From: G963665595 sp963665595 | GTDB taxonomy: Bacteria; Actinomycetota; Coriobacteriia; Coriobacteriales; CADBOM01 | Reading direction: 5' to 3' | NCBI GenBank assembly: GCA_963665595.2 | Contig: CAXXJK010000009.1 | Location: 1 to 64,000, forward strand | Length of the DNA stretch: 64,000 nt | Shown: one piece after another, positions 20,362-29,247 of the stretch | Layout: the number at the start of each line of letters is the position of its first letter | How positions within the stretch are numbered: position 1 is the stretch's first letter | The notes under the pieces: model-generated | What the model was told of the DNA's origin: nothing | What the model saw: the letters and a program-made list of their open reading frames with translations, nothing else | The model's database searches: none | Translations under genes and position numbers: made by a program

Positions 20362-21493
20362 ATACTTTAAAAAGGATATTGATTTCTTAGGAAAGAAGAA
20401 AATATTTTTTATCATTTCAAGCCTCCTTTGTATTGTTTCAATTGTGGCGATACTGTTCCAAGGATTGAACCTTGGTATTGAGTTTGTCGGCGGTACGTCG
20501 ATAACATTTTCAGACGCAGGAACCGTCTCTCTTGACGACATGCGCTCGGCGTGTACTCAAGCAGGCTTTGCGGATGCGACTATTCAGACTACCGAGGCTA
20601 ACGGGACTAGTGGGTTTCTCATTCGTACCAACACTATTGATCCTAACGAATCGGCTGCGAATGCGGCCTCAATTGCCCAAACTCTTGGTCTTTCGACGAG
20701 CTCTTATGAGGTGAGTGTCATTGGTCCTGATTGGGGTACCACTGTCCTCAGGTCCTCCCTCATTGCGTTTATTGTTGCAATCGGCGCGATAATTATCTAT
20801 ATCGCCATACGTTTTGAGTGGAAGATGGGATTTGTGGCGATTCTAGCTCTTATCCATGATCTGCTCATCGTTATCGGCATCTATGCATTATTCAAGCTTG
20901 AGGTCACACCAAATGTGGTGGCTGCATTGCTCACCATTATGGGTTATTCTCTCTATGATACGGTTGTCGTCTTTCATCGTATGAATGAAAACGCGAGCAC
21001 TTCGATGAAATGCTCCTTTATGTCTATGGCTAATCATTCTATCAATCAGGTTTTTACGCGTACGATAAATACTTCGCTGGCATCGTTAATACCCGTTATA
21101 GCCATGCTGATCTTTGGTGGTGAAACGCTGAAGGGATTTGCGCTTGCCATGATCATCGGTCTTGTTGCGGGCTCTTATTCTTCCATAGGAGTCGCTTCGC
21201 CTCTTTATGCACTATGGAAAGATCGCGAGCCAGCCTTTGCTAAGCTGAAGACACGGTATGGCTATGAACGGCATGTGACGGATTCGGTTGTTCAGGGATT
21301 ATATAGCATGGCCGATTTGAACGGGGATTCTGAAAGGTGCGAAAATTCTTCCGACGATGTGGCTGTATCAGCGCAGAATTTTCAACAGGAGGAACTATCT
21401 GCTTATGAAGAAAGACAGTCTGCGAAATCAGTGCATCAATCTGCACATCGGGGTAAACAGAGTCGTGCTCAGCGCAAAAAGCATCATGGATAG
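20354..21493 (+). CDS. secF: Protein translocase subunit SecF
   Basis: Second half of the SecDF proton-driven export motor. 379 residues: one N-terminal helix, LGIEFVGGTSITF near residue 36-48, then helices containing the conserved TIMGYSLYDTVVVFHRMNEN near 195-214 and TSLASLIPVIAML near 237. The last 75 residues are a polar, charged cytoplasmic tail not expected in short SecF proteins. The ATG lies inside the end of secD with AAAGGGG upstream, so translation is coupled; a longer reading starting at 20213 would be inside secD and is unlikely. Confidence 0.96.
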   Translation: MARYFKKDIDFLGKKKIFFIISSLLCIVSIVAILFQGLNLGIEFVGGTSITFSDAGTVSLDDMRSACTQAGFADATIQTTEANGTSGFLIRTNTIDPNESAANAASIAQTLGLSTSSYEVSVIGPDWGTTVLRSSLIAFIVAIGAIIIYIAIRFEWKMGFVAILALIHDLLIVIGIYALFKLEVTPNVVAALLTIMGYSLYDTVVVFHRMNENASTSMKCSFMSMANHSINQVFTRTINTSLASLIPVIAMLIFGGETLKGFALAMIIGLVAGSYSSIGVASPLYALWKDREPAFAKLKTRYGYERHVTDSVVQGLYSMADLNGDSERCENSSDDVAVSAQNFQQEELSAYEERQSAKSVHQSAHRGKQSRAQRKKHHG

Positions 21494-21526
21494 ATAGCAC
21501 GTGCATCAATGATGGGAAGGTCGCTC

Positions 21527-22567
21527 GTGGACACTTCGCCACAAATACAAATGATGCGTTCCCTGCTCGCCGCAAATCCGATCTTTCTTGCACCCATGGC
21601 AGGGGTCACTGACCCCTGTTTTAGGACTCTCTGTTCTGCACAGGGTGCAGGATTGACATACACCGAAATGGTCAGCGCAAAAGGACTCGACTATCAGAGC
21701 GCGGGTACTGAAAAACTCCTCCAGATGGATGTGAATGAGAAACAGTTTGCAGTCCAACTGTTTGGCAACGAATCATCGGTGTTGGCGCGTCAAGCAACTC
21801 GACTCACTGAGATGCTAGGAGATCAGCTTGCCCTGATCGATCTGAATATGGGCTGCCCTGTATCAAAGGTAGTACGTAAAGGTTCAGGCGCTGCACTTAT
21901 GGAATCGCCTGATCTTGCCTGTCGAATAGTGTATGAAACCGCCTCATCGACGGATAAGCCTGTTACCGTCAAGTTTCGACGTGGCTATCGGATAGGTGAA
22001 GACACATGCGAAGCATTTGCACGCAGTATGGAGGCTTCCGGAGCGGCAGCGCTTACCGTTCATGGTCGCTATGCGATGGAATACTATAAAGGTACTAGTG
22101 AACCAGACGCAATCAAGAGGGTAAAAGCTTGTGTCAGTATTCCTGTCATCGCCAGTGGCGATCTGCTCACTCCTTTAGATGTGTCGCGTGCGCTTCAGAT
22201 GACGCATGCCGACGGCGTTATGCTCGCCCGTGGTGCTCGGGGAAATCCGTGGCTTTTTGCGCGGGCTCATGCTCTTCTCAAGGGTGATGAACAGGGCGCA
22301 CAAAGACTTCCTACTCCCTATGAGCGAATTAATGTAGCGCGTATACATACGCGCGGGCTTGCTGAACTCGACGAGCGTCTTGGCACTCATTTGTTGTTAC
22401 GTATGAGACAGCATGTTAGTTTCTATTTCAAGGGAATCCCCCACGCAAGCGATTATCGTGCGCAGGCAAATAAATGCTCCACTCTTGAAGAATTCGAAAA
22501 CTTTTTTGATGGCATGAGCACTCGGGTCGGATGTCTCAACGCAGATGAGCAATCTCTCTGCCTTTGA
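21527..22567 (+). CDS. dusB: tRNA-dihydrouridine synthase (DusB type)
   Basis: FMN enzyme that reduces uridines to dihydrouridine in tRNA. Conserved TIM-barrel blocks: FLAPMAGVTDPCFRTLC near 21-38, VQLFGNE, IDLNMGCPVSKVVRKGSGAALM (active-site Cys in GCPV), VTVKFRRGY, LTVHGRYAMEYYKG and the FMN-phosphate site GVMLARGARGNPWLF. GTG 21527 has GGAAGG six bases ahead; ATGs at 21509 and 21551 are alternatives. The specific isoform (DusB rather than others) is inferred from the GMCP-style motif set and is less certain than the family. Confidence 0.9.
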   Translation: MDTSPQIQMMRSLLAANPIFLAPMAGVTDPCFRTLCSAQGAGLTYTEMVSAKGLDYQSAGTEKLLQMDVNEKQFAVQLFGNESSVLARQATRLTEMLGDQLALIDLNMGCPVSKVVRKGSGAALMESPDLACRIVYETASSTDKPVTVKFRRGYRIGEDTCEAFARSMEASGAAALTVHGRYAMEYYKGTSEPDAIKRVKACVSIPVIASGDLLTPLDVSRALQMTHADGVMLARGARGNPWLFARAHALLKGDEQGAQRLPTPYERINVARIHTRGLAELDERLGTHLLLRMRQHVSFYFKGIPHASDYRAQANKCSTLEEFENFFDGMSTRVGCLNADEQSLCL

Positions 22568-22641
22568 TCTTTGCCGAGTAATGAGATAATTCATGTACTA
22601 CGATGCTGGGTATTCAGCGAACCAATCTGCTCGGAGGAACT

Positions 22642-23889
22642 ATGCCGGAATTCTCGTTTCAGGCGCTTTATATCCATATACCGTTTTGTGTGCGACGCTG
22701 CGCCTATTGTGACTTTTTAACAGAGGCCATTGACCGTAGTAATCCGGATACTCGCCTTGCCTTGGATTCCTATGTAGATCAACTTATTATTGCAATACGC
22801 CGTGCATCTCGAGCGGGCCTTCTTGCTGAAGTTCGCACCATCTATATGGGGGGAGGCACACCGACTGCACTGGGCGCGAGCAGACTTGTTAAACTTGTCT
22901 ACACGCTTTCTCTCTTCGTTGACCTTTCTCAGATTTCTGAGTTTACGGTGGAGGCTAATCCGGATTCATTTTCAGAAGAACTTTCTCGTGACCTCTTTGC
23001 TCTCGGGGTTACGCGCTTTTCGTTTGGAGTCCAGAGTTTTGATGACAAGGTATTGGCAAGGCTCGGTCGTATTCACACATCCGAAAAAGCGCGAACTGCG
23101 ATATGTGCGGCACAGGAGCGCGTGTATAACATTTCTATTGATCTCATCTGTGGTATTCCCGGGCAATCGTTATCATCATGGGAAGCTGATGTGCGAGAAG
23201 CAATTGCCGCGGGTGTGCCGCATGTCTCAGTCTATCCTCTCACGATTGAGGAAGGGACTACGTTTGCTCGTCTGATTGATGAGGGACATCTGACGATACC
23301 GGATGAAGATTTCCAAGCAGATTGCATGGAGTACGCAGACAAAATTCTTTCTGAAGCAGGATTTGTGCGCTATGAGGTTGCCAGCTATGCAAAGCCAGGT
23401 TATGAGAGCCAACATAATCTTGCCTATTGGCATGGCGTGTCTTATTTAGGTCTCGGACGTGGCGCTGCAGGTATGTTTGCGCAGAGCATGTTGTCTCCCG
23501 TGATATCAGCCCAGACCCTGCCCGACTTCCCTGAAGCCGATATAGATATCTCGGTAGCGCGTGTACGGTATACGACTGCTCTTGATGGCACCTATCAAAT
23601 TGAGACATTGACTCAAAGAGAGGCATGCGCTGAGGATATTATGCTTGCCATGCGCTGTACCGAAGGTATATCGGAAGCTCAAGTCAGAAAAGCATCTGAA
23701 CTCCTTCCTTGTCTACCCGTATCATTACAACATCTTCAAGATGAAGGGCTCATTATTCAGCAACAAGATAATGCTCATGAAACAGGTGTTTCTGAAGCTT
23801 CGCGGGGCTGCCGTTATATCCCTACAAAAAAGGGGTGGCTTATGGGAAACGAGCTGTTTGGTAAACTTTGGGAGTTGCACGTTCCGTGA
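22642..23889 (+). CDS. hemW: Radical SAM protein HemW
   Basis: 415-residue HemW/HemN-like radical SAM protein. Cluster ligands are in CVRRCAYCDF (Cys16, 20, 23), followed by IYMGGGTPTAL, EANPDSF, GVQSF and IDLICGIPGQ. HemW is a heme chaperone, not the coproporphyrinogen dehydrogenase it is often labelled as; the N-terminal extension of HemN is absent here, supporting HemW. In many genomes hemW precedes hrcA, as here. ATG 22642 follows CGGAGGAA; a start 39 bases earlier lacks a ribosome site. Confidence 0.9.
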   Translation: MPEFSFQALYIHIPFCVRRCAYCDFLTEAIDRSNPDTRLALDSYVDQLIIAIRRASRAGLLAEVRTIYMGGGTPTALGASRLVKLVYTLSLFVDLSQISEFTVEANPDSFSEELSRDLFALGVTRFSFGVQSFDDKVLARLGRIHTSEKARTAICAAQERVYNISIDLICGIPGQSLSSWEADVREAIAAGVPHVSVYPLTIEEGTTFARLIDEGHLTIPDEDFQADCMEYADKILSEAGFVRYEVASYAKPGYESQHNLAYWHGVSYLGLGRGAAGMFAQSMLSPVISAQTLPDFPEADIDISVARVRYTTALDGTYQIETLTQREACAEDIMLAMRCTEGISEAQVRKASELLPCLPVSLQHLQDEGLIIQQQDNAHETGVSEASRGCRYIPTKKGWLMGNELFGKLWELHVP

Positions 23890-24010
23890 TGTTTAAAGAG
23901 CATCCATTCTCTGAACGAACCTCGGTAATTTCAAGATCACACTCACGGACACGTTGGCGGACTGTCACTGTGAACATTAGGTGAACTGTTGGTATTGAGT
24001 GGGTCATTTA

Positions 24011-24037
24011 TTAGCACTCTCGAGATGGGATTGCTAA
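24011..24037 (+). promoter_or_regulatory. CIRCE operator (HrcA binding site)
   Basis: TTAGCACTC (24011-24019), nine-base spacer, GATTGCTAA (24029-24037). The consensus is TTAGCACTC-N9-GAGTGCTAA, so only one position of the right arm differs. It lies 40 bp before the hrcA ATG, so HrcA should repress its own operon and release it at heat shock. Confidence 0.92.
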
Positions 24038-24076
24038 AATGACGTGGTTGGGTAAAGAAGAGAGGGAGACCGTCGG

Positions 24077-25159
24077 ATGTTGAGCGAAAGACGCCGCCGC
24101 ATACTTGAAGTTCTTGTCGAGGAATATATATCGACTGCTGAACCAGTATCTTCGCGCGTACTCGTCGATCATTATGGGTTAGGAATAAGCTCTGCAACGG
24201 TTAGAAATGAACTCTCCCAACTCGAAGAAGCAGGATATCTTGTTTCTCCCCATGTCTCCTCGGGGCGTATTCCAACCGATAGCGGATACCGCAGTTTTGT
24301 TGATGATCTTATGGGACGTGCAGAAAAAAGCGAGTTGCTGCGCTCTGACGACTCTGGCAAGAACGATCAGGGGAGATATGTGTCGAGACATATGTTGCGA
24401 TCACCTTCGGTGATTGAACGCGCACTGCGCGAGGATCTTGAGGACAGCGCATCTGAGTTGGATGATCTTCTTGTTCGCATTTCTCGTGCACTTACTCGTT
24501 TTACGAATTGTCTGGCTATTGTGCTTGAGCCTCGAGTATCCCAACTTTCGCTCAAGAAAATTACATTGGTACAGATGGACGAGCGCTCGGTTCTGATGAT
24601 CGTCGTTGTTGATGATGGACGGGTTCTTAATCGCACGATTGACGTGGGCAGCGAGCGATCCATTGAAGAGATAACCGCCATTGAGATATTACTTAACGAT
24701 GCATTTGTGAGTCATGAAGAGGGCATAGAAAAAGAATTTGCCTGCGCGGAACTTGCGTCTAATCCTGCTCTGCATATGTTTTCAGACAAGTTATCCGAAT
24801 GTCTTGCCGAGGCGGATGCTGCTCGAGTTCATAATACAGGTATCTCGTCACTTTACACTCAGCCAGAACTTCGCAATGCTCAGATGGCGATGACGTTTGC
24901 ACAATTGGTGGATGATAATCTCGCTGCGCTTGCTCTGTTCGGCGATCTTATTCGTGATAAAGGAGTGGTTACGCGTATCGGGAGCGAAAACGCGCAGGCC
25001 GATTATGCTCATATTTCGATAGTTGCTTCCCATTACGGTGATGACACAGGTGAAGGCATCGTCGCTGTTGTAGGGCCGACGCGCATGAATTATGGACGAG
25101 CAATCGAGGCCATCAGAACGGCCTCTAATGTGCTTGACGAAACACTGAAAGGACAGTAA
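24077..25159 (+). CDS. hrcA: Heat-inducible transcription repressor HrcA
   Basis: Dimeric repressor that binds CIRCE and loses activity when GroEL is occupied. 360 residues: N-terminal winged helix (LSERRRRILEVLVEEYI ... SSATVRNELSQLEEAGYL ... SSGRIPTDSGYR, residues 1-75) and the GAF-like HrcA domain, ending in VGPTRMNYGRAIEAIRTASNVL. It is directly downstream of a CIRCE element and six bases upstream of dnaJ. grpE and dnaK do not follow, unlike in the classic hrcA-grpE-dnaK-dnaJ order. Confidence 0.97.
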   Translation: MLSERRRRILEVLVEEYISTAEPVSSRVLVDHYGLGISSATVRNELSQLEEAGYLVSPHVSSGRIPTDSGYRSFVDDLMGRAEKSELLRSDDSGKNDQGRYVSRHMLRSPSVIERALREDLEDSASELDDLLVRISRALTRFTNCLAIVLEPRVSQLSLKKITLVQMDERSVLMIVVVDDGRVLNRTIDVGSERSIEEITAIEILLNDAFVSHEEGIEKEFACAELASNPALHMFSDKLSECLAEADAARVHNTGISSLYTQPELRNAQMAMTFAQLVDDNLAALALFGDLIRDKGVVTRIGSENAQADYAHISIVASHYGDDTGEGIVAVVGPTRMNYGRAIEAIRTASNVLDETLKGQ

Positions 25160-25164
25160 GAGAA

Positions 25165-26280
25165 TTGGCAACTGATTATTATGCATTATTAGGTGTGGCA
25201 AAAGACGCGACACCGTCTCAGATCAAGAAGGCATTTTATGCCAAGGCAAGAGTCATGCATCCTGACGTAAATAAAGACGGAGATGCAGAAGAAAAGTTCA
25301 AGGAATTGAACGAGGCCTATGAAGTGCTCTCCGATGAAAATAAACGCAGCCAGTATGATCGTTTCGGAACGGTAAATGGGGCTGCCGGAGGCTATGGTCA
25401 GTACGTTGATTTTGAAGATCTGTTTGGTGGTGGATTTGGTGACATCTTCTCATCATTTTTTGGTGGTGGACGCTCATCGACCGTCACACGAGCAGAAGGA
25501 CGCGACATGCAAGTGGGCCTACGCGTCACACTTGAAGAAATTGCAACCGGTGTAGACAAAGAAATTGCCTATGATCGCCTCGTAGCCTGTGCGGTTTGCG
25601 AGGGGAGTGGTTTTGCCGAAGGCGGCAGCATTGATGTCTGCCCAAACTGCCAGGGACGCGGTACGGTCACTCGCGTGCAGCAGACGTTCATGGGCGCGAT
25701 GCAGACTCAAACTACCTGCAGCGAATGCGATGGCACTGGCAAAGTGGTGAAGAATCCCTGCGCTGAATGTGAGGGCGAAGGGCGTACCCCAGATCGGGAG
25801 AGGATTACTGTCACCATTCCCCAAGGCATTCGCGATGGGCAACAGCTACGCGTGACTGGTTATGGCGAGACGGGTAAGAATGGCGCTCGTTCGGGGGATC
25901 TGTTGGTGACCATCCACGTCATGGAAAACGAATTCTTCCAGCGTGACGGTGACGATCTTCATACTCGTCACACCATTACAATTACACAGGCCTCATTGGG
26001 TGCGCATATTCAGGTGGTTGGTATCTTCCCTGATGAGATGGTTGATGTTGATATTCCCGCTGGATGTCAAAATGGCCACGTTATCCGTATGAAGGGCAAA
26101 GGGCTTTCACGGTTCAGAAGTACTGCACGGGGAGATATGTTTGTTCATGTCGAGATTGCCATTCCTCGCAAACTTACCAAAAAACAACGCGAACTCATGG
26201 AACAGTTGGCCAAGGAACTCGGGGAAGAAGTGTCTCAAAAGCGTACTCCGTTACAGCGTCTTTCTGAGGCATTCGGATAA
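25165..26280 (+). CDS. dnaJ: Chaperone protein DnaJ
   Basis: Hsp40 co-chaperone. J domain at residues 1-70 with the HPD triad (ARVMHPDVNKDG near 28-36), Gly/Phe-rich stretch 80-110 (FGGGFGDIFSSFFGGG), four zinc-binding repeats CAVCEGSG, CPNCQGRG, CSECDGTG, CAECEGEG at about 135-205, then the C-terminal substrate domains. The start is a TTG reading MATDYYALLGV, five bases after hrcA, coupled to it. 371 residues is full length for a type I DnaJ. Confidence 0.96.
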   Translation: MATDYYALLGVAKDATPSQIKKAFYAKARVMHPDVNKDGDAEEKFKELNEAYEVLSDENKRSQYDRFGTVNGAAGGYGQYVDFEDLFGGGFGDIFSSFFGGGRSSTVTRAEGRDMQVGLRVTLEEIATGVDKEIAYDRLVACAVCEGSGFAEGGSIDVCPNCQGRGTVTRVQQTFMGAMQTQTTCSECDGTGKVVKNPCAECEGEGRTPDRERITVTIPQGIRDGQQLRVTGYGETGKNGARSGDLLVTIHVMENEFFQRDGDDLHTRHTITITQASLGAHIQVVGIFPDEMVDVDIPAGCQNGHVIRMKGKGLSRFRSTARGDMFVHVEIAIPRKLTKKQRELMEQLAKELGEEVSQKRTPLQRLSEAFG

Positions 26281-26304
26281 AAGAAAGTAAAAAAGGAGAC
26301 ATAT

Positions 26305-27144
26305 ATGTCTGTCCCCTCGTTTATCTATGAAGATACTAATGCTCTCGATACCGTTTTCGCGCCGGGGTCACGTGTGCGTTTCCTTCTTTCAGTAGAAGAA
26401 TATCATCATATGCGCGTGTTGCGCATCGTGCAGGACGAGTGTGTGCGACTTGTTCATCGTTTGTCGCCTCGAGCTTTTGAGGTTACGCTGACAGAGGACC
26501 TGAAATCTGATTTACAGACCGAAGGCGGCCTATGCCCTCTTACCGGTCTGATTACTCGCGAGATATCTCACGTGTCAAGTCCTTGCCTCACGCTGATACC
26601 GGGTATATCAAGAGGAGAGCGCTTCGAACAGGTAATTCGACAGACGACCGAACTCGGAGTAGAGCGAATCATACCTTTGGTAAGCGAACGATGTATTGTA
26701 AAGATAGACAAGAAGAAAATACCGGCGCGTATGGAGCGCTGGCGCTCGATCGCCTGTTCAGCCGCTAAACAATCAGGACGATTGGTGGTGCCCTGCGTAG
26801 ATGAACCGAAAAATCTATCCGCCTCGCTTGATGCTGTCAAAGAATGCGATGTGTTGATAGTTCCTTGGGAAGAGGCTGAGAACGGCTCGGTTCGAAATGT
26901 GCTTATGAATGCCTATGCCGAATACTCTGCGCGGTATGCAAGCGAAGAGACTCGGCACTTGCAGGTAGCGTTATTTGTTGGTCCTGAAGGTGGCTTTACT
27001 GCTGCCGAGGTTGATATAATGCGTTCCCGGGGAGGTCAGACGGTCACGCTTGGACCGACAATTCTTAGAACGGAAACTGCCGGGGTAGTGGCAGCGGCGC
27101 TGGTACTGCATGAACTCGGTGGGCTTGGTAACGAGAATGATTAG
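26305..27144 (+). CDS. rsmE: 16S rRNA (uracil-1498-N3)-methyltransferase
   Basis: SPOUT-fold methyltransferase acting on the assembled 30S subunit. The 279 residues have a PUA-like N-terminal part with HHMRVLR near 33 and the SPOUT signatures RFEQVIRQTTELGV near 110, SAAKQSGR near 153, VGPEGGFTAAEV near 225-236 and LGPTILRTETA near 250. Ribosome site AAAAAGGAG precedes the ATG. dnaJ-rsmE-mtaB is a common order. Its end is 16 bp before the mtaB start. Confidence 0.95.
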   Translation: MSVPSFIYEDTNALDTVFAPGSRVRFLLSVEEYHHMRVLRIVQDECVRLVHRLSPRAFEVTLTEDLKSDLQTEGGLCPLTGLITREISHVSSPCLTLIPGISRGERFEQVIRQTTELGVERIIPLVSERCIVKIDKKKIPARMERWRSIACSAAKQSGRLVVPCVDEPKNLSASLDAVKECDVLIVPWEEAENGSVRNVLMNAYAEYSARYASEETRHLQVALFVGPEGGFTAAEVDIMRSRGGQTVTLGPTILRTETAGVVAAALVLHELGGLGNEND

Positions 27145-27160
27145 TCAAGGTGCCCAGAAC

Positions 27161-28522
27161 ATGGCTACGTTTTACATACATAATCTTGGTTGTAAAGTTA
27201 ATCGTGTGGAGGCAGACATCTGCGCCGCTCGATTGTTGATGGCCGGTGCGACACGGGCCGACGAAGAGTCTGCCGAACTTGTAATCATTAATTCGTGTAC
27301 GGTTACTGCTGAGGCTGACACAAAGACTCGTAAAGCGGTTCGTCATGCATTGAGACTTCCCTACGTCAAGTGGGTTGTTGTAACAGGTTGCGCCGCCGCT
27401 ATTGCACCTGAAGAGTACAGACGGCTTGACGAACGAGTGGTGGTTGAGCCTGATAAGGGTTTAGCATCTGCGCGAGCCTGCCAACTTCTGGGATTAAAAG
27501 AACAGCCGGTTTCGGCGAAATACACACCAAACGATGATGCAGAGTGCGCCTGCGTTGGTCCTCAGTCATCTTCAGGTTTGCAACAAACGGCGTATGCTAC
27601 TGATCATTCAGGGGCAGTAACCCATCTCCGTGCTGGCGCTAATTTTCCCACACGCATGGGAGTCATGATTCAAGATGGCTGCGATAATGCCTGCACCTAT
27701 TGTATTGTTCACGTTGCTCGCGGGCACAGTGTTTCGCGTTTTGCTGATACTATTGTTGCCGAAGTCATTGATGCTGCTGCATCTGGTGTACAAGAGGTAG
27801 TGCTTACCGGCATCAATATTGGTTCCTACCGCGTTACAGATCCGGTGCCTGCCGACTTTTCAATTCTTCTACGGCGACTACTCGGCGAAACCTCTATGGG
27901 ACGATTTCGTATTTCATCAATTGAACCTCTTGACGTTACACCGAGCGTGCTAGACGCATTGCAGTCAGCAGATGGACGTATTTGTGCTCATATACATCTG
28001 CCGCTTCAGTCGGGAAGCGACCGCGTGCTACGCGAAATGGCTCGTCCTTATAGTGCGTCCACCTATCTGCGGATTATTGAGGAACTACGTTCGAGGTTGC
28101 CTCATATAGCGATTACTACGGATGTGATAGTCGGTTTTCCCGGCGAGAGCGATGCTGATTTTGATAAGACACTTCTGCTCTGTGAGGCGGCGAGCTTTTC
28201 TCGGATACATATCTTTCGCTATTCTCCGCGCTTGGGTACACTGGCAGCGCTACGCAAAGATCAGATAGACTCCGCCGTCAAGAAAGATCGTGCACGGCGT
28301 CTCACCCTTCTCGGAAGAGAACTTGGTACACTTGACCAGGAAGCGCGACTGGGCAGTACTGAGAAAGTTTTGATCGAACGCGTGGGCCTTGGAAAGAGCG
28401 AGAGTTATCATGACGTTATCGATGGTGGCACGTGGGGGGATCTGAAGACGGGCTCCCTGGTAGACATGAACTTAAAGGCTCTTGATAAAAAAGGGCGCTT
28501 CGTGGGTACTCCTATTTTCTGA
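27161..28522 (+). CDS. mtaB: tRNA threonylcarbamoyladenosine methylthiotransferase MtaB
   Basis: Radical SAM enzyme that adds a methylthio group to t6A37 of tRNA. 453 residues in three parts: the N-terminal UPF0004 domain with cluster Cys11, Cys46 and Cys77 (LGCKVNRVEAD, INSCTVTA, VTGCAA), the radical SAM core with QDGCDNACTYC (Cys174, 178, 181), and a C-terminal TRAM-like region from about 385. The LGCKVN opening separates MtaB from MiaB and RimO (LGCxKN). ATG 27161 follows AAGGTG; ATG 27137, overlapping rsmE, is possible. It ends 16 bp before the convergent XRE-desulfoferrodoxin gene. Confidence 0.93.
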   Translation: MATFYIHNLGCKVNRVEADICAARLLMAGATRADEESAELVIINSCTVTAEADTKTRKAVRHALRLPYVKWVVVTGCAAAIAPEEYRRLDERVVVEPDKGLASARACQLLGLKEQPVSAKYTPNDDAECACVGPQSSSGLQQTAYATDHSGAVTHLRAGANFPTRMGVMIQDGCDNACTYCIVHVARGHSVSRFADTIVAEVIDAAASGVQEVVLTGINIGSYRVTDPVPADFSILLRRLLGETSMGRFRISSIEPLDVTPSVLDALQSADGRICAHIHLPLQSGSDRVLREMARPYSASTYLRIIEELRSRLPHIAITTDVIVGFPGESDADFDKTLLLCEAASFSRIHIFRYSPRLGTLAALRKDQIDSAVKKDRARRLTLLGRELGTLDQEARLGSTEKVLIERVGLGKSESYHDVIDGGTWGDLKTGSLVDMNLKALDKKGRFVGTPIF

Positions 28523-28538
28523 TACCGCGCTGTTCTAT

Positions 28539-29123
28539 TCAAATCTTTATGACAAAAAGGCCATGAAGATTGCACCATACATAGAGGAAACCGGGCTCGC
28601 CGATCCGCAGATGGGTTTCTGCATTTTGCTCAGGATACAATCTGAAGAATCGTAATTCGCTGCTGGTTACGTATGCAATAAATCCAATATAGTGAGTTTT
28701 GCTCATCGTGTGATTGATGTATAGGTATGTTTCATGTCCTATGATTTCGAGATGGGGGTGGTGATCGTCATCAGGTGCCATCGCTTGTAACGCGTTAAGA
28801 GGCTTGCCACAGCAGACAATATCCGCTTCATCATTACCAATGAGTATGTTCATACAGACGGGGCACACATAAAATTGGGCACGCCTCATATTTCCCGTAT
28901 TCCCTGATTTTATTTGAGGTGATGCGCCGAGCAGGCTTTGAACGGTAATGCCCAGTGCGCACGATAACTCTTGCAGCACTGATATATCAGGGGATCCAAG
29001 CCCTCGCTCCCATTTTGATATAGTCTTATCACTCAGACAGAGTAGCGATGCCAGTTCACGTTGGGTCATATGTCGTTCTTTTCGCGCTTGTGCAATGAGC
29101 GCTCCAGTTTTTGAGTTATCCAT
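28539..29123 (-). CDS. XRE-family regulator fused to a complete desulfoferrodoxin/superoxide-reductase module
   Basis: Residues 1-66 form a lambda-repressor-like HTH (IAQARKERHMTQRELASLL ... TISKWERG). Residues 83-194 align with two-iron desulfoferrodoxin: centre I cysteines in YVCPVC (Cys87, 90) and VCCGKP (Cys104, 105), and all five centre II ligands, His122, His138 and His144 (INHTMSKTHYIGFI), Cys184 and His187 (CNLHGLF). The usual EKH motif reads DHH, so the conserved Lys near the active site is replaced by His. The start is ATG 29123 behind AAGGAGGAA; a longer reading to 29210 has no such site. I infer a redox or superoxide-responsive DNA-binding protein, with SOR activity possible. It is convergent with mtaB and 124 bp downstream of a GNAT gene on the same strand. 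Confidence 0.88.
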   Translation of the reverse strand: MDNSKTGALIAQARKERHMTQRELASLLCLSDKTISKWERGLGSPDISVLQELSCALGITVQSLLGASPQIKSGNTGNMRRAQFYVCPVCMNILIGNDEADIVCCGKPLNALQAMAPDDDHHPHLEIIGHETYLYINHTMSKTHYIGFIAYVTSSELRFFRLYPEQNAETHLRIGEPGFLYVWCNLHGLFVIKI

Positions 29124-29247
29124 ATAGTTCCTCCTTGAGTCTGTGCTCAGTCTCGCAGATAACCGCGTAATGGACAACCGACGTTTCGTAGAGTTTGACC
29201 TGAGAAACAAGATGAGACAAAGATTTTGTGTAGAAGAGAGACCTGTC

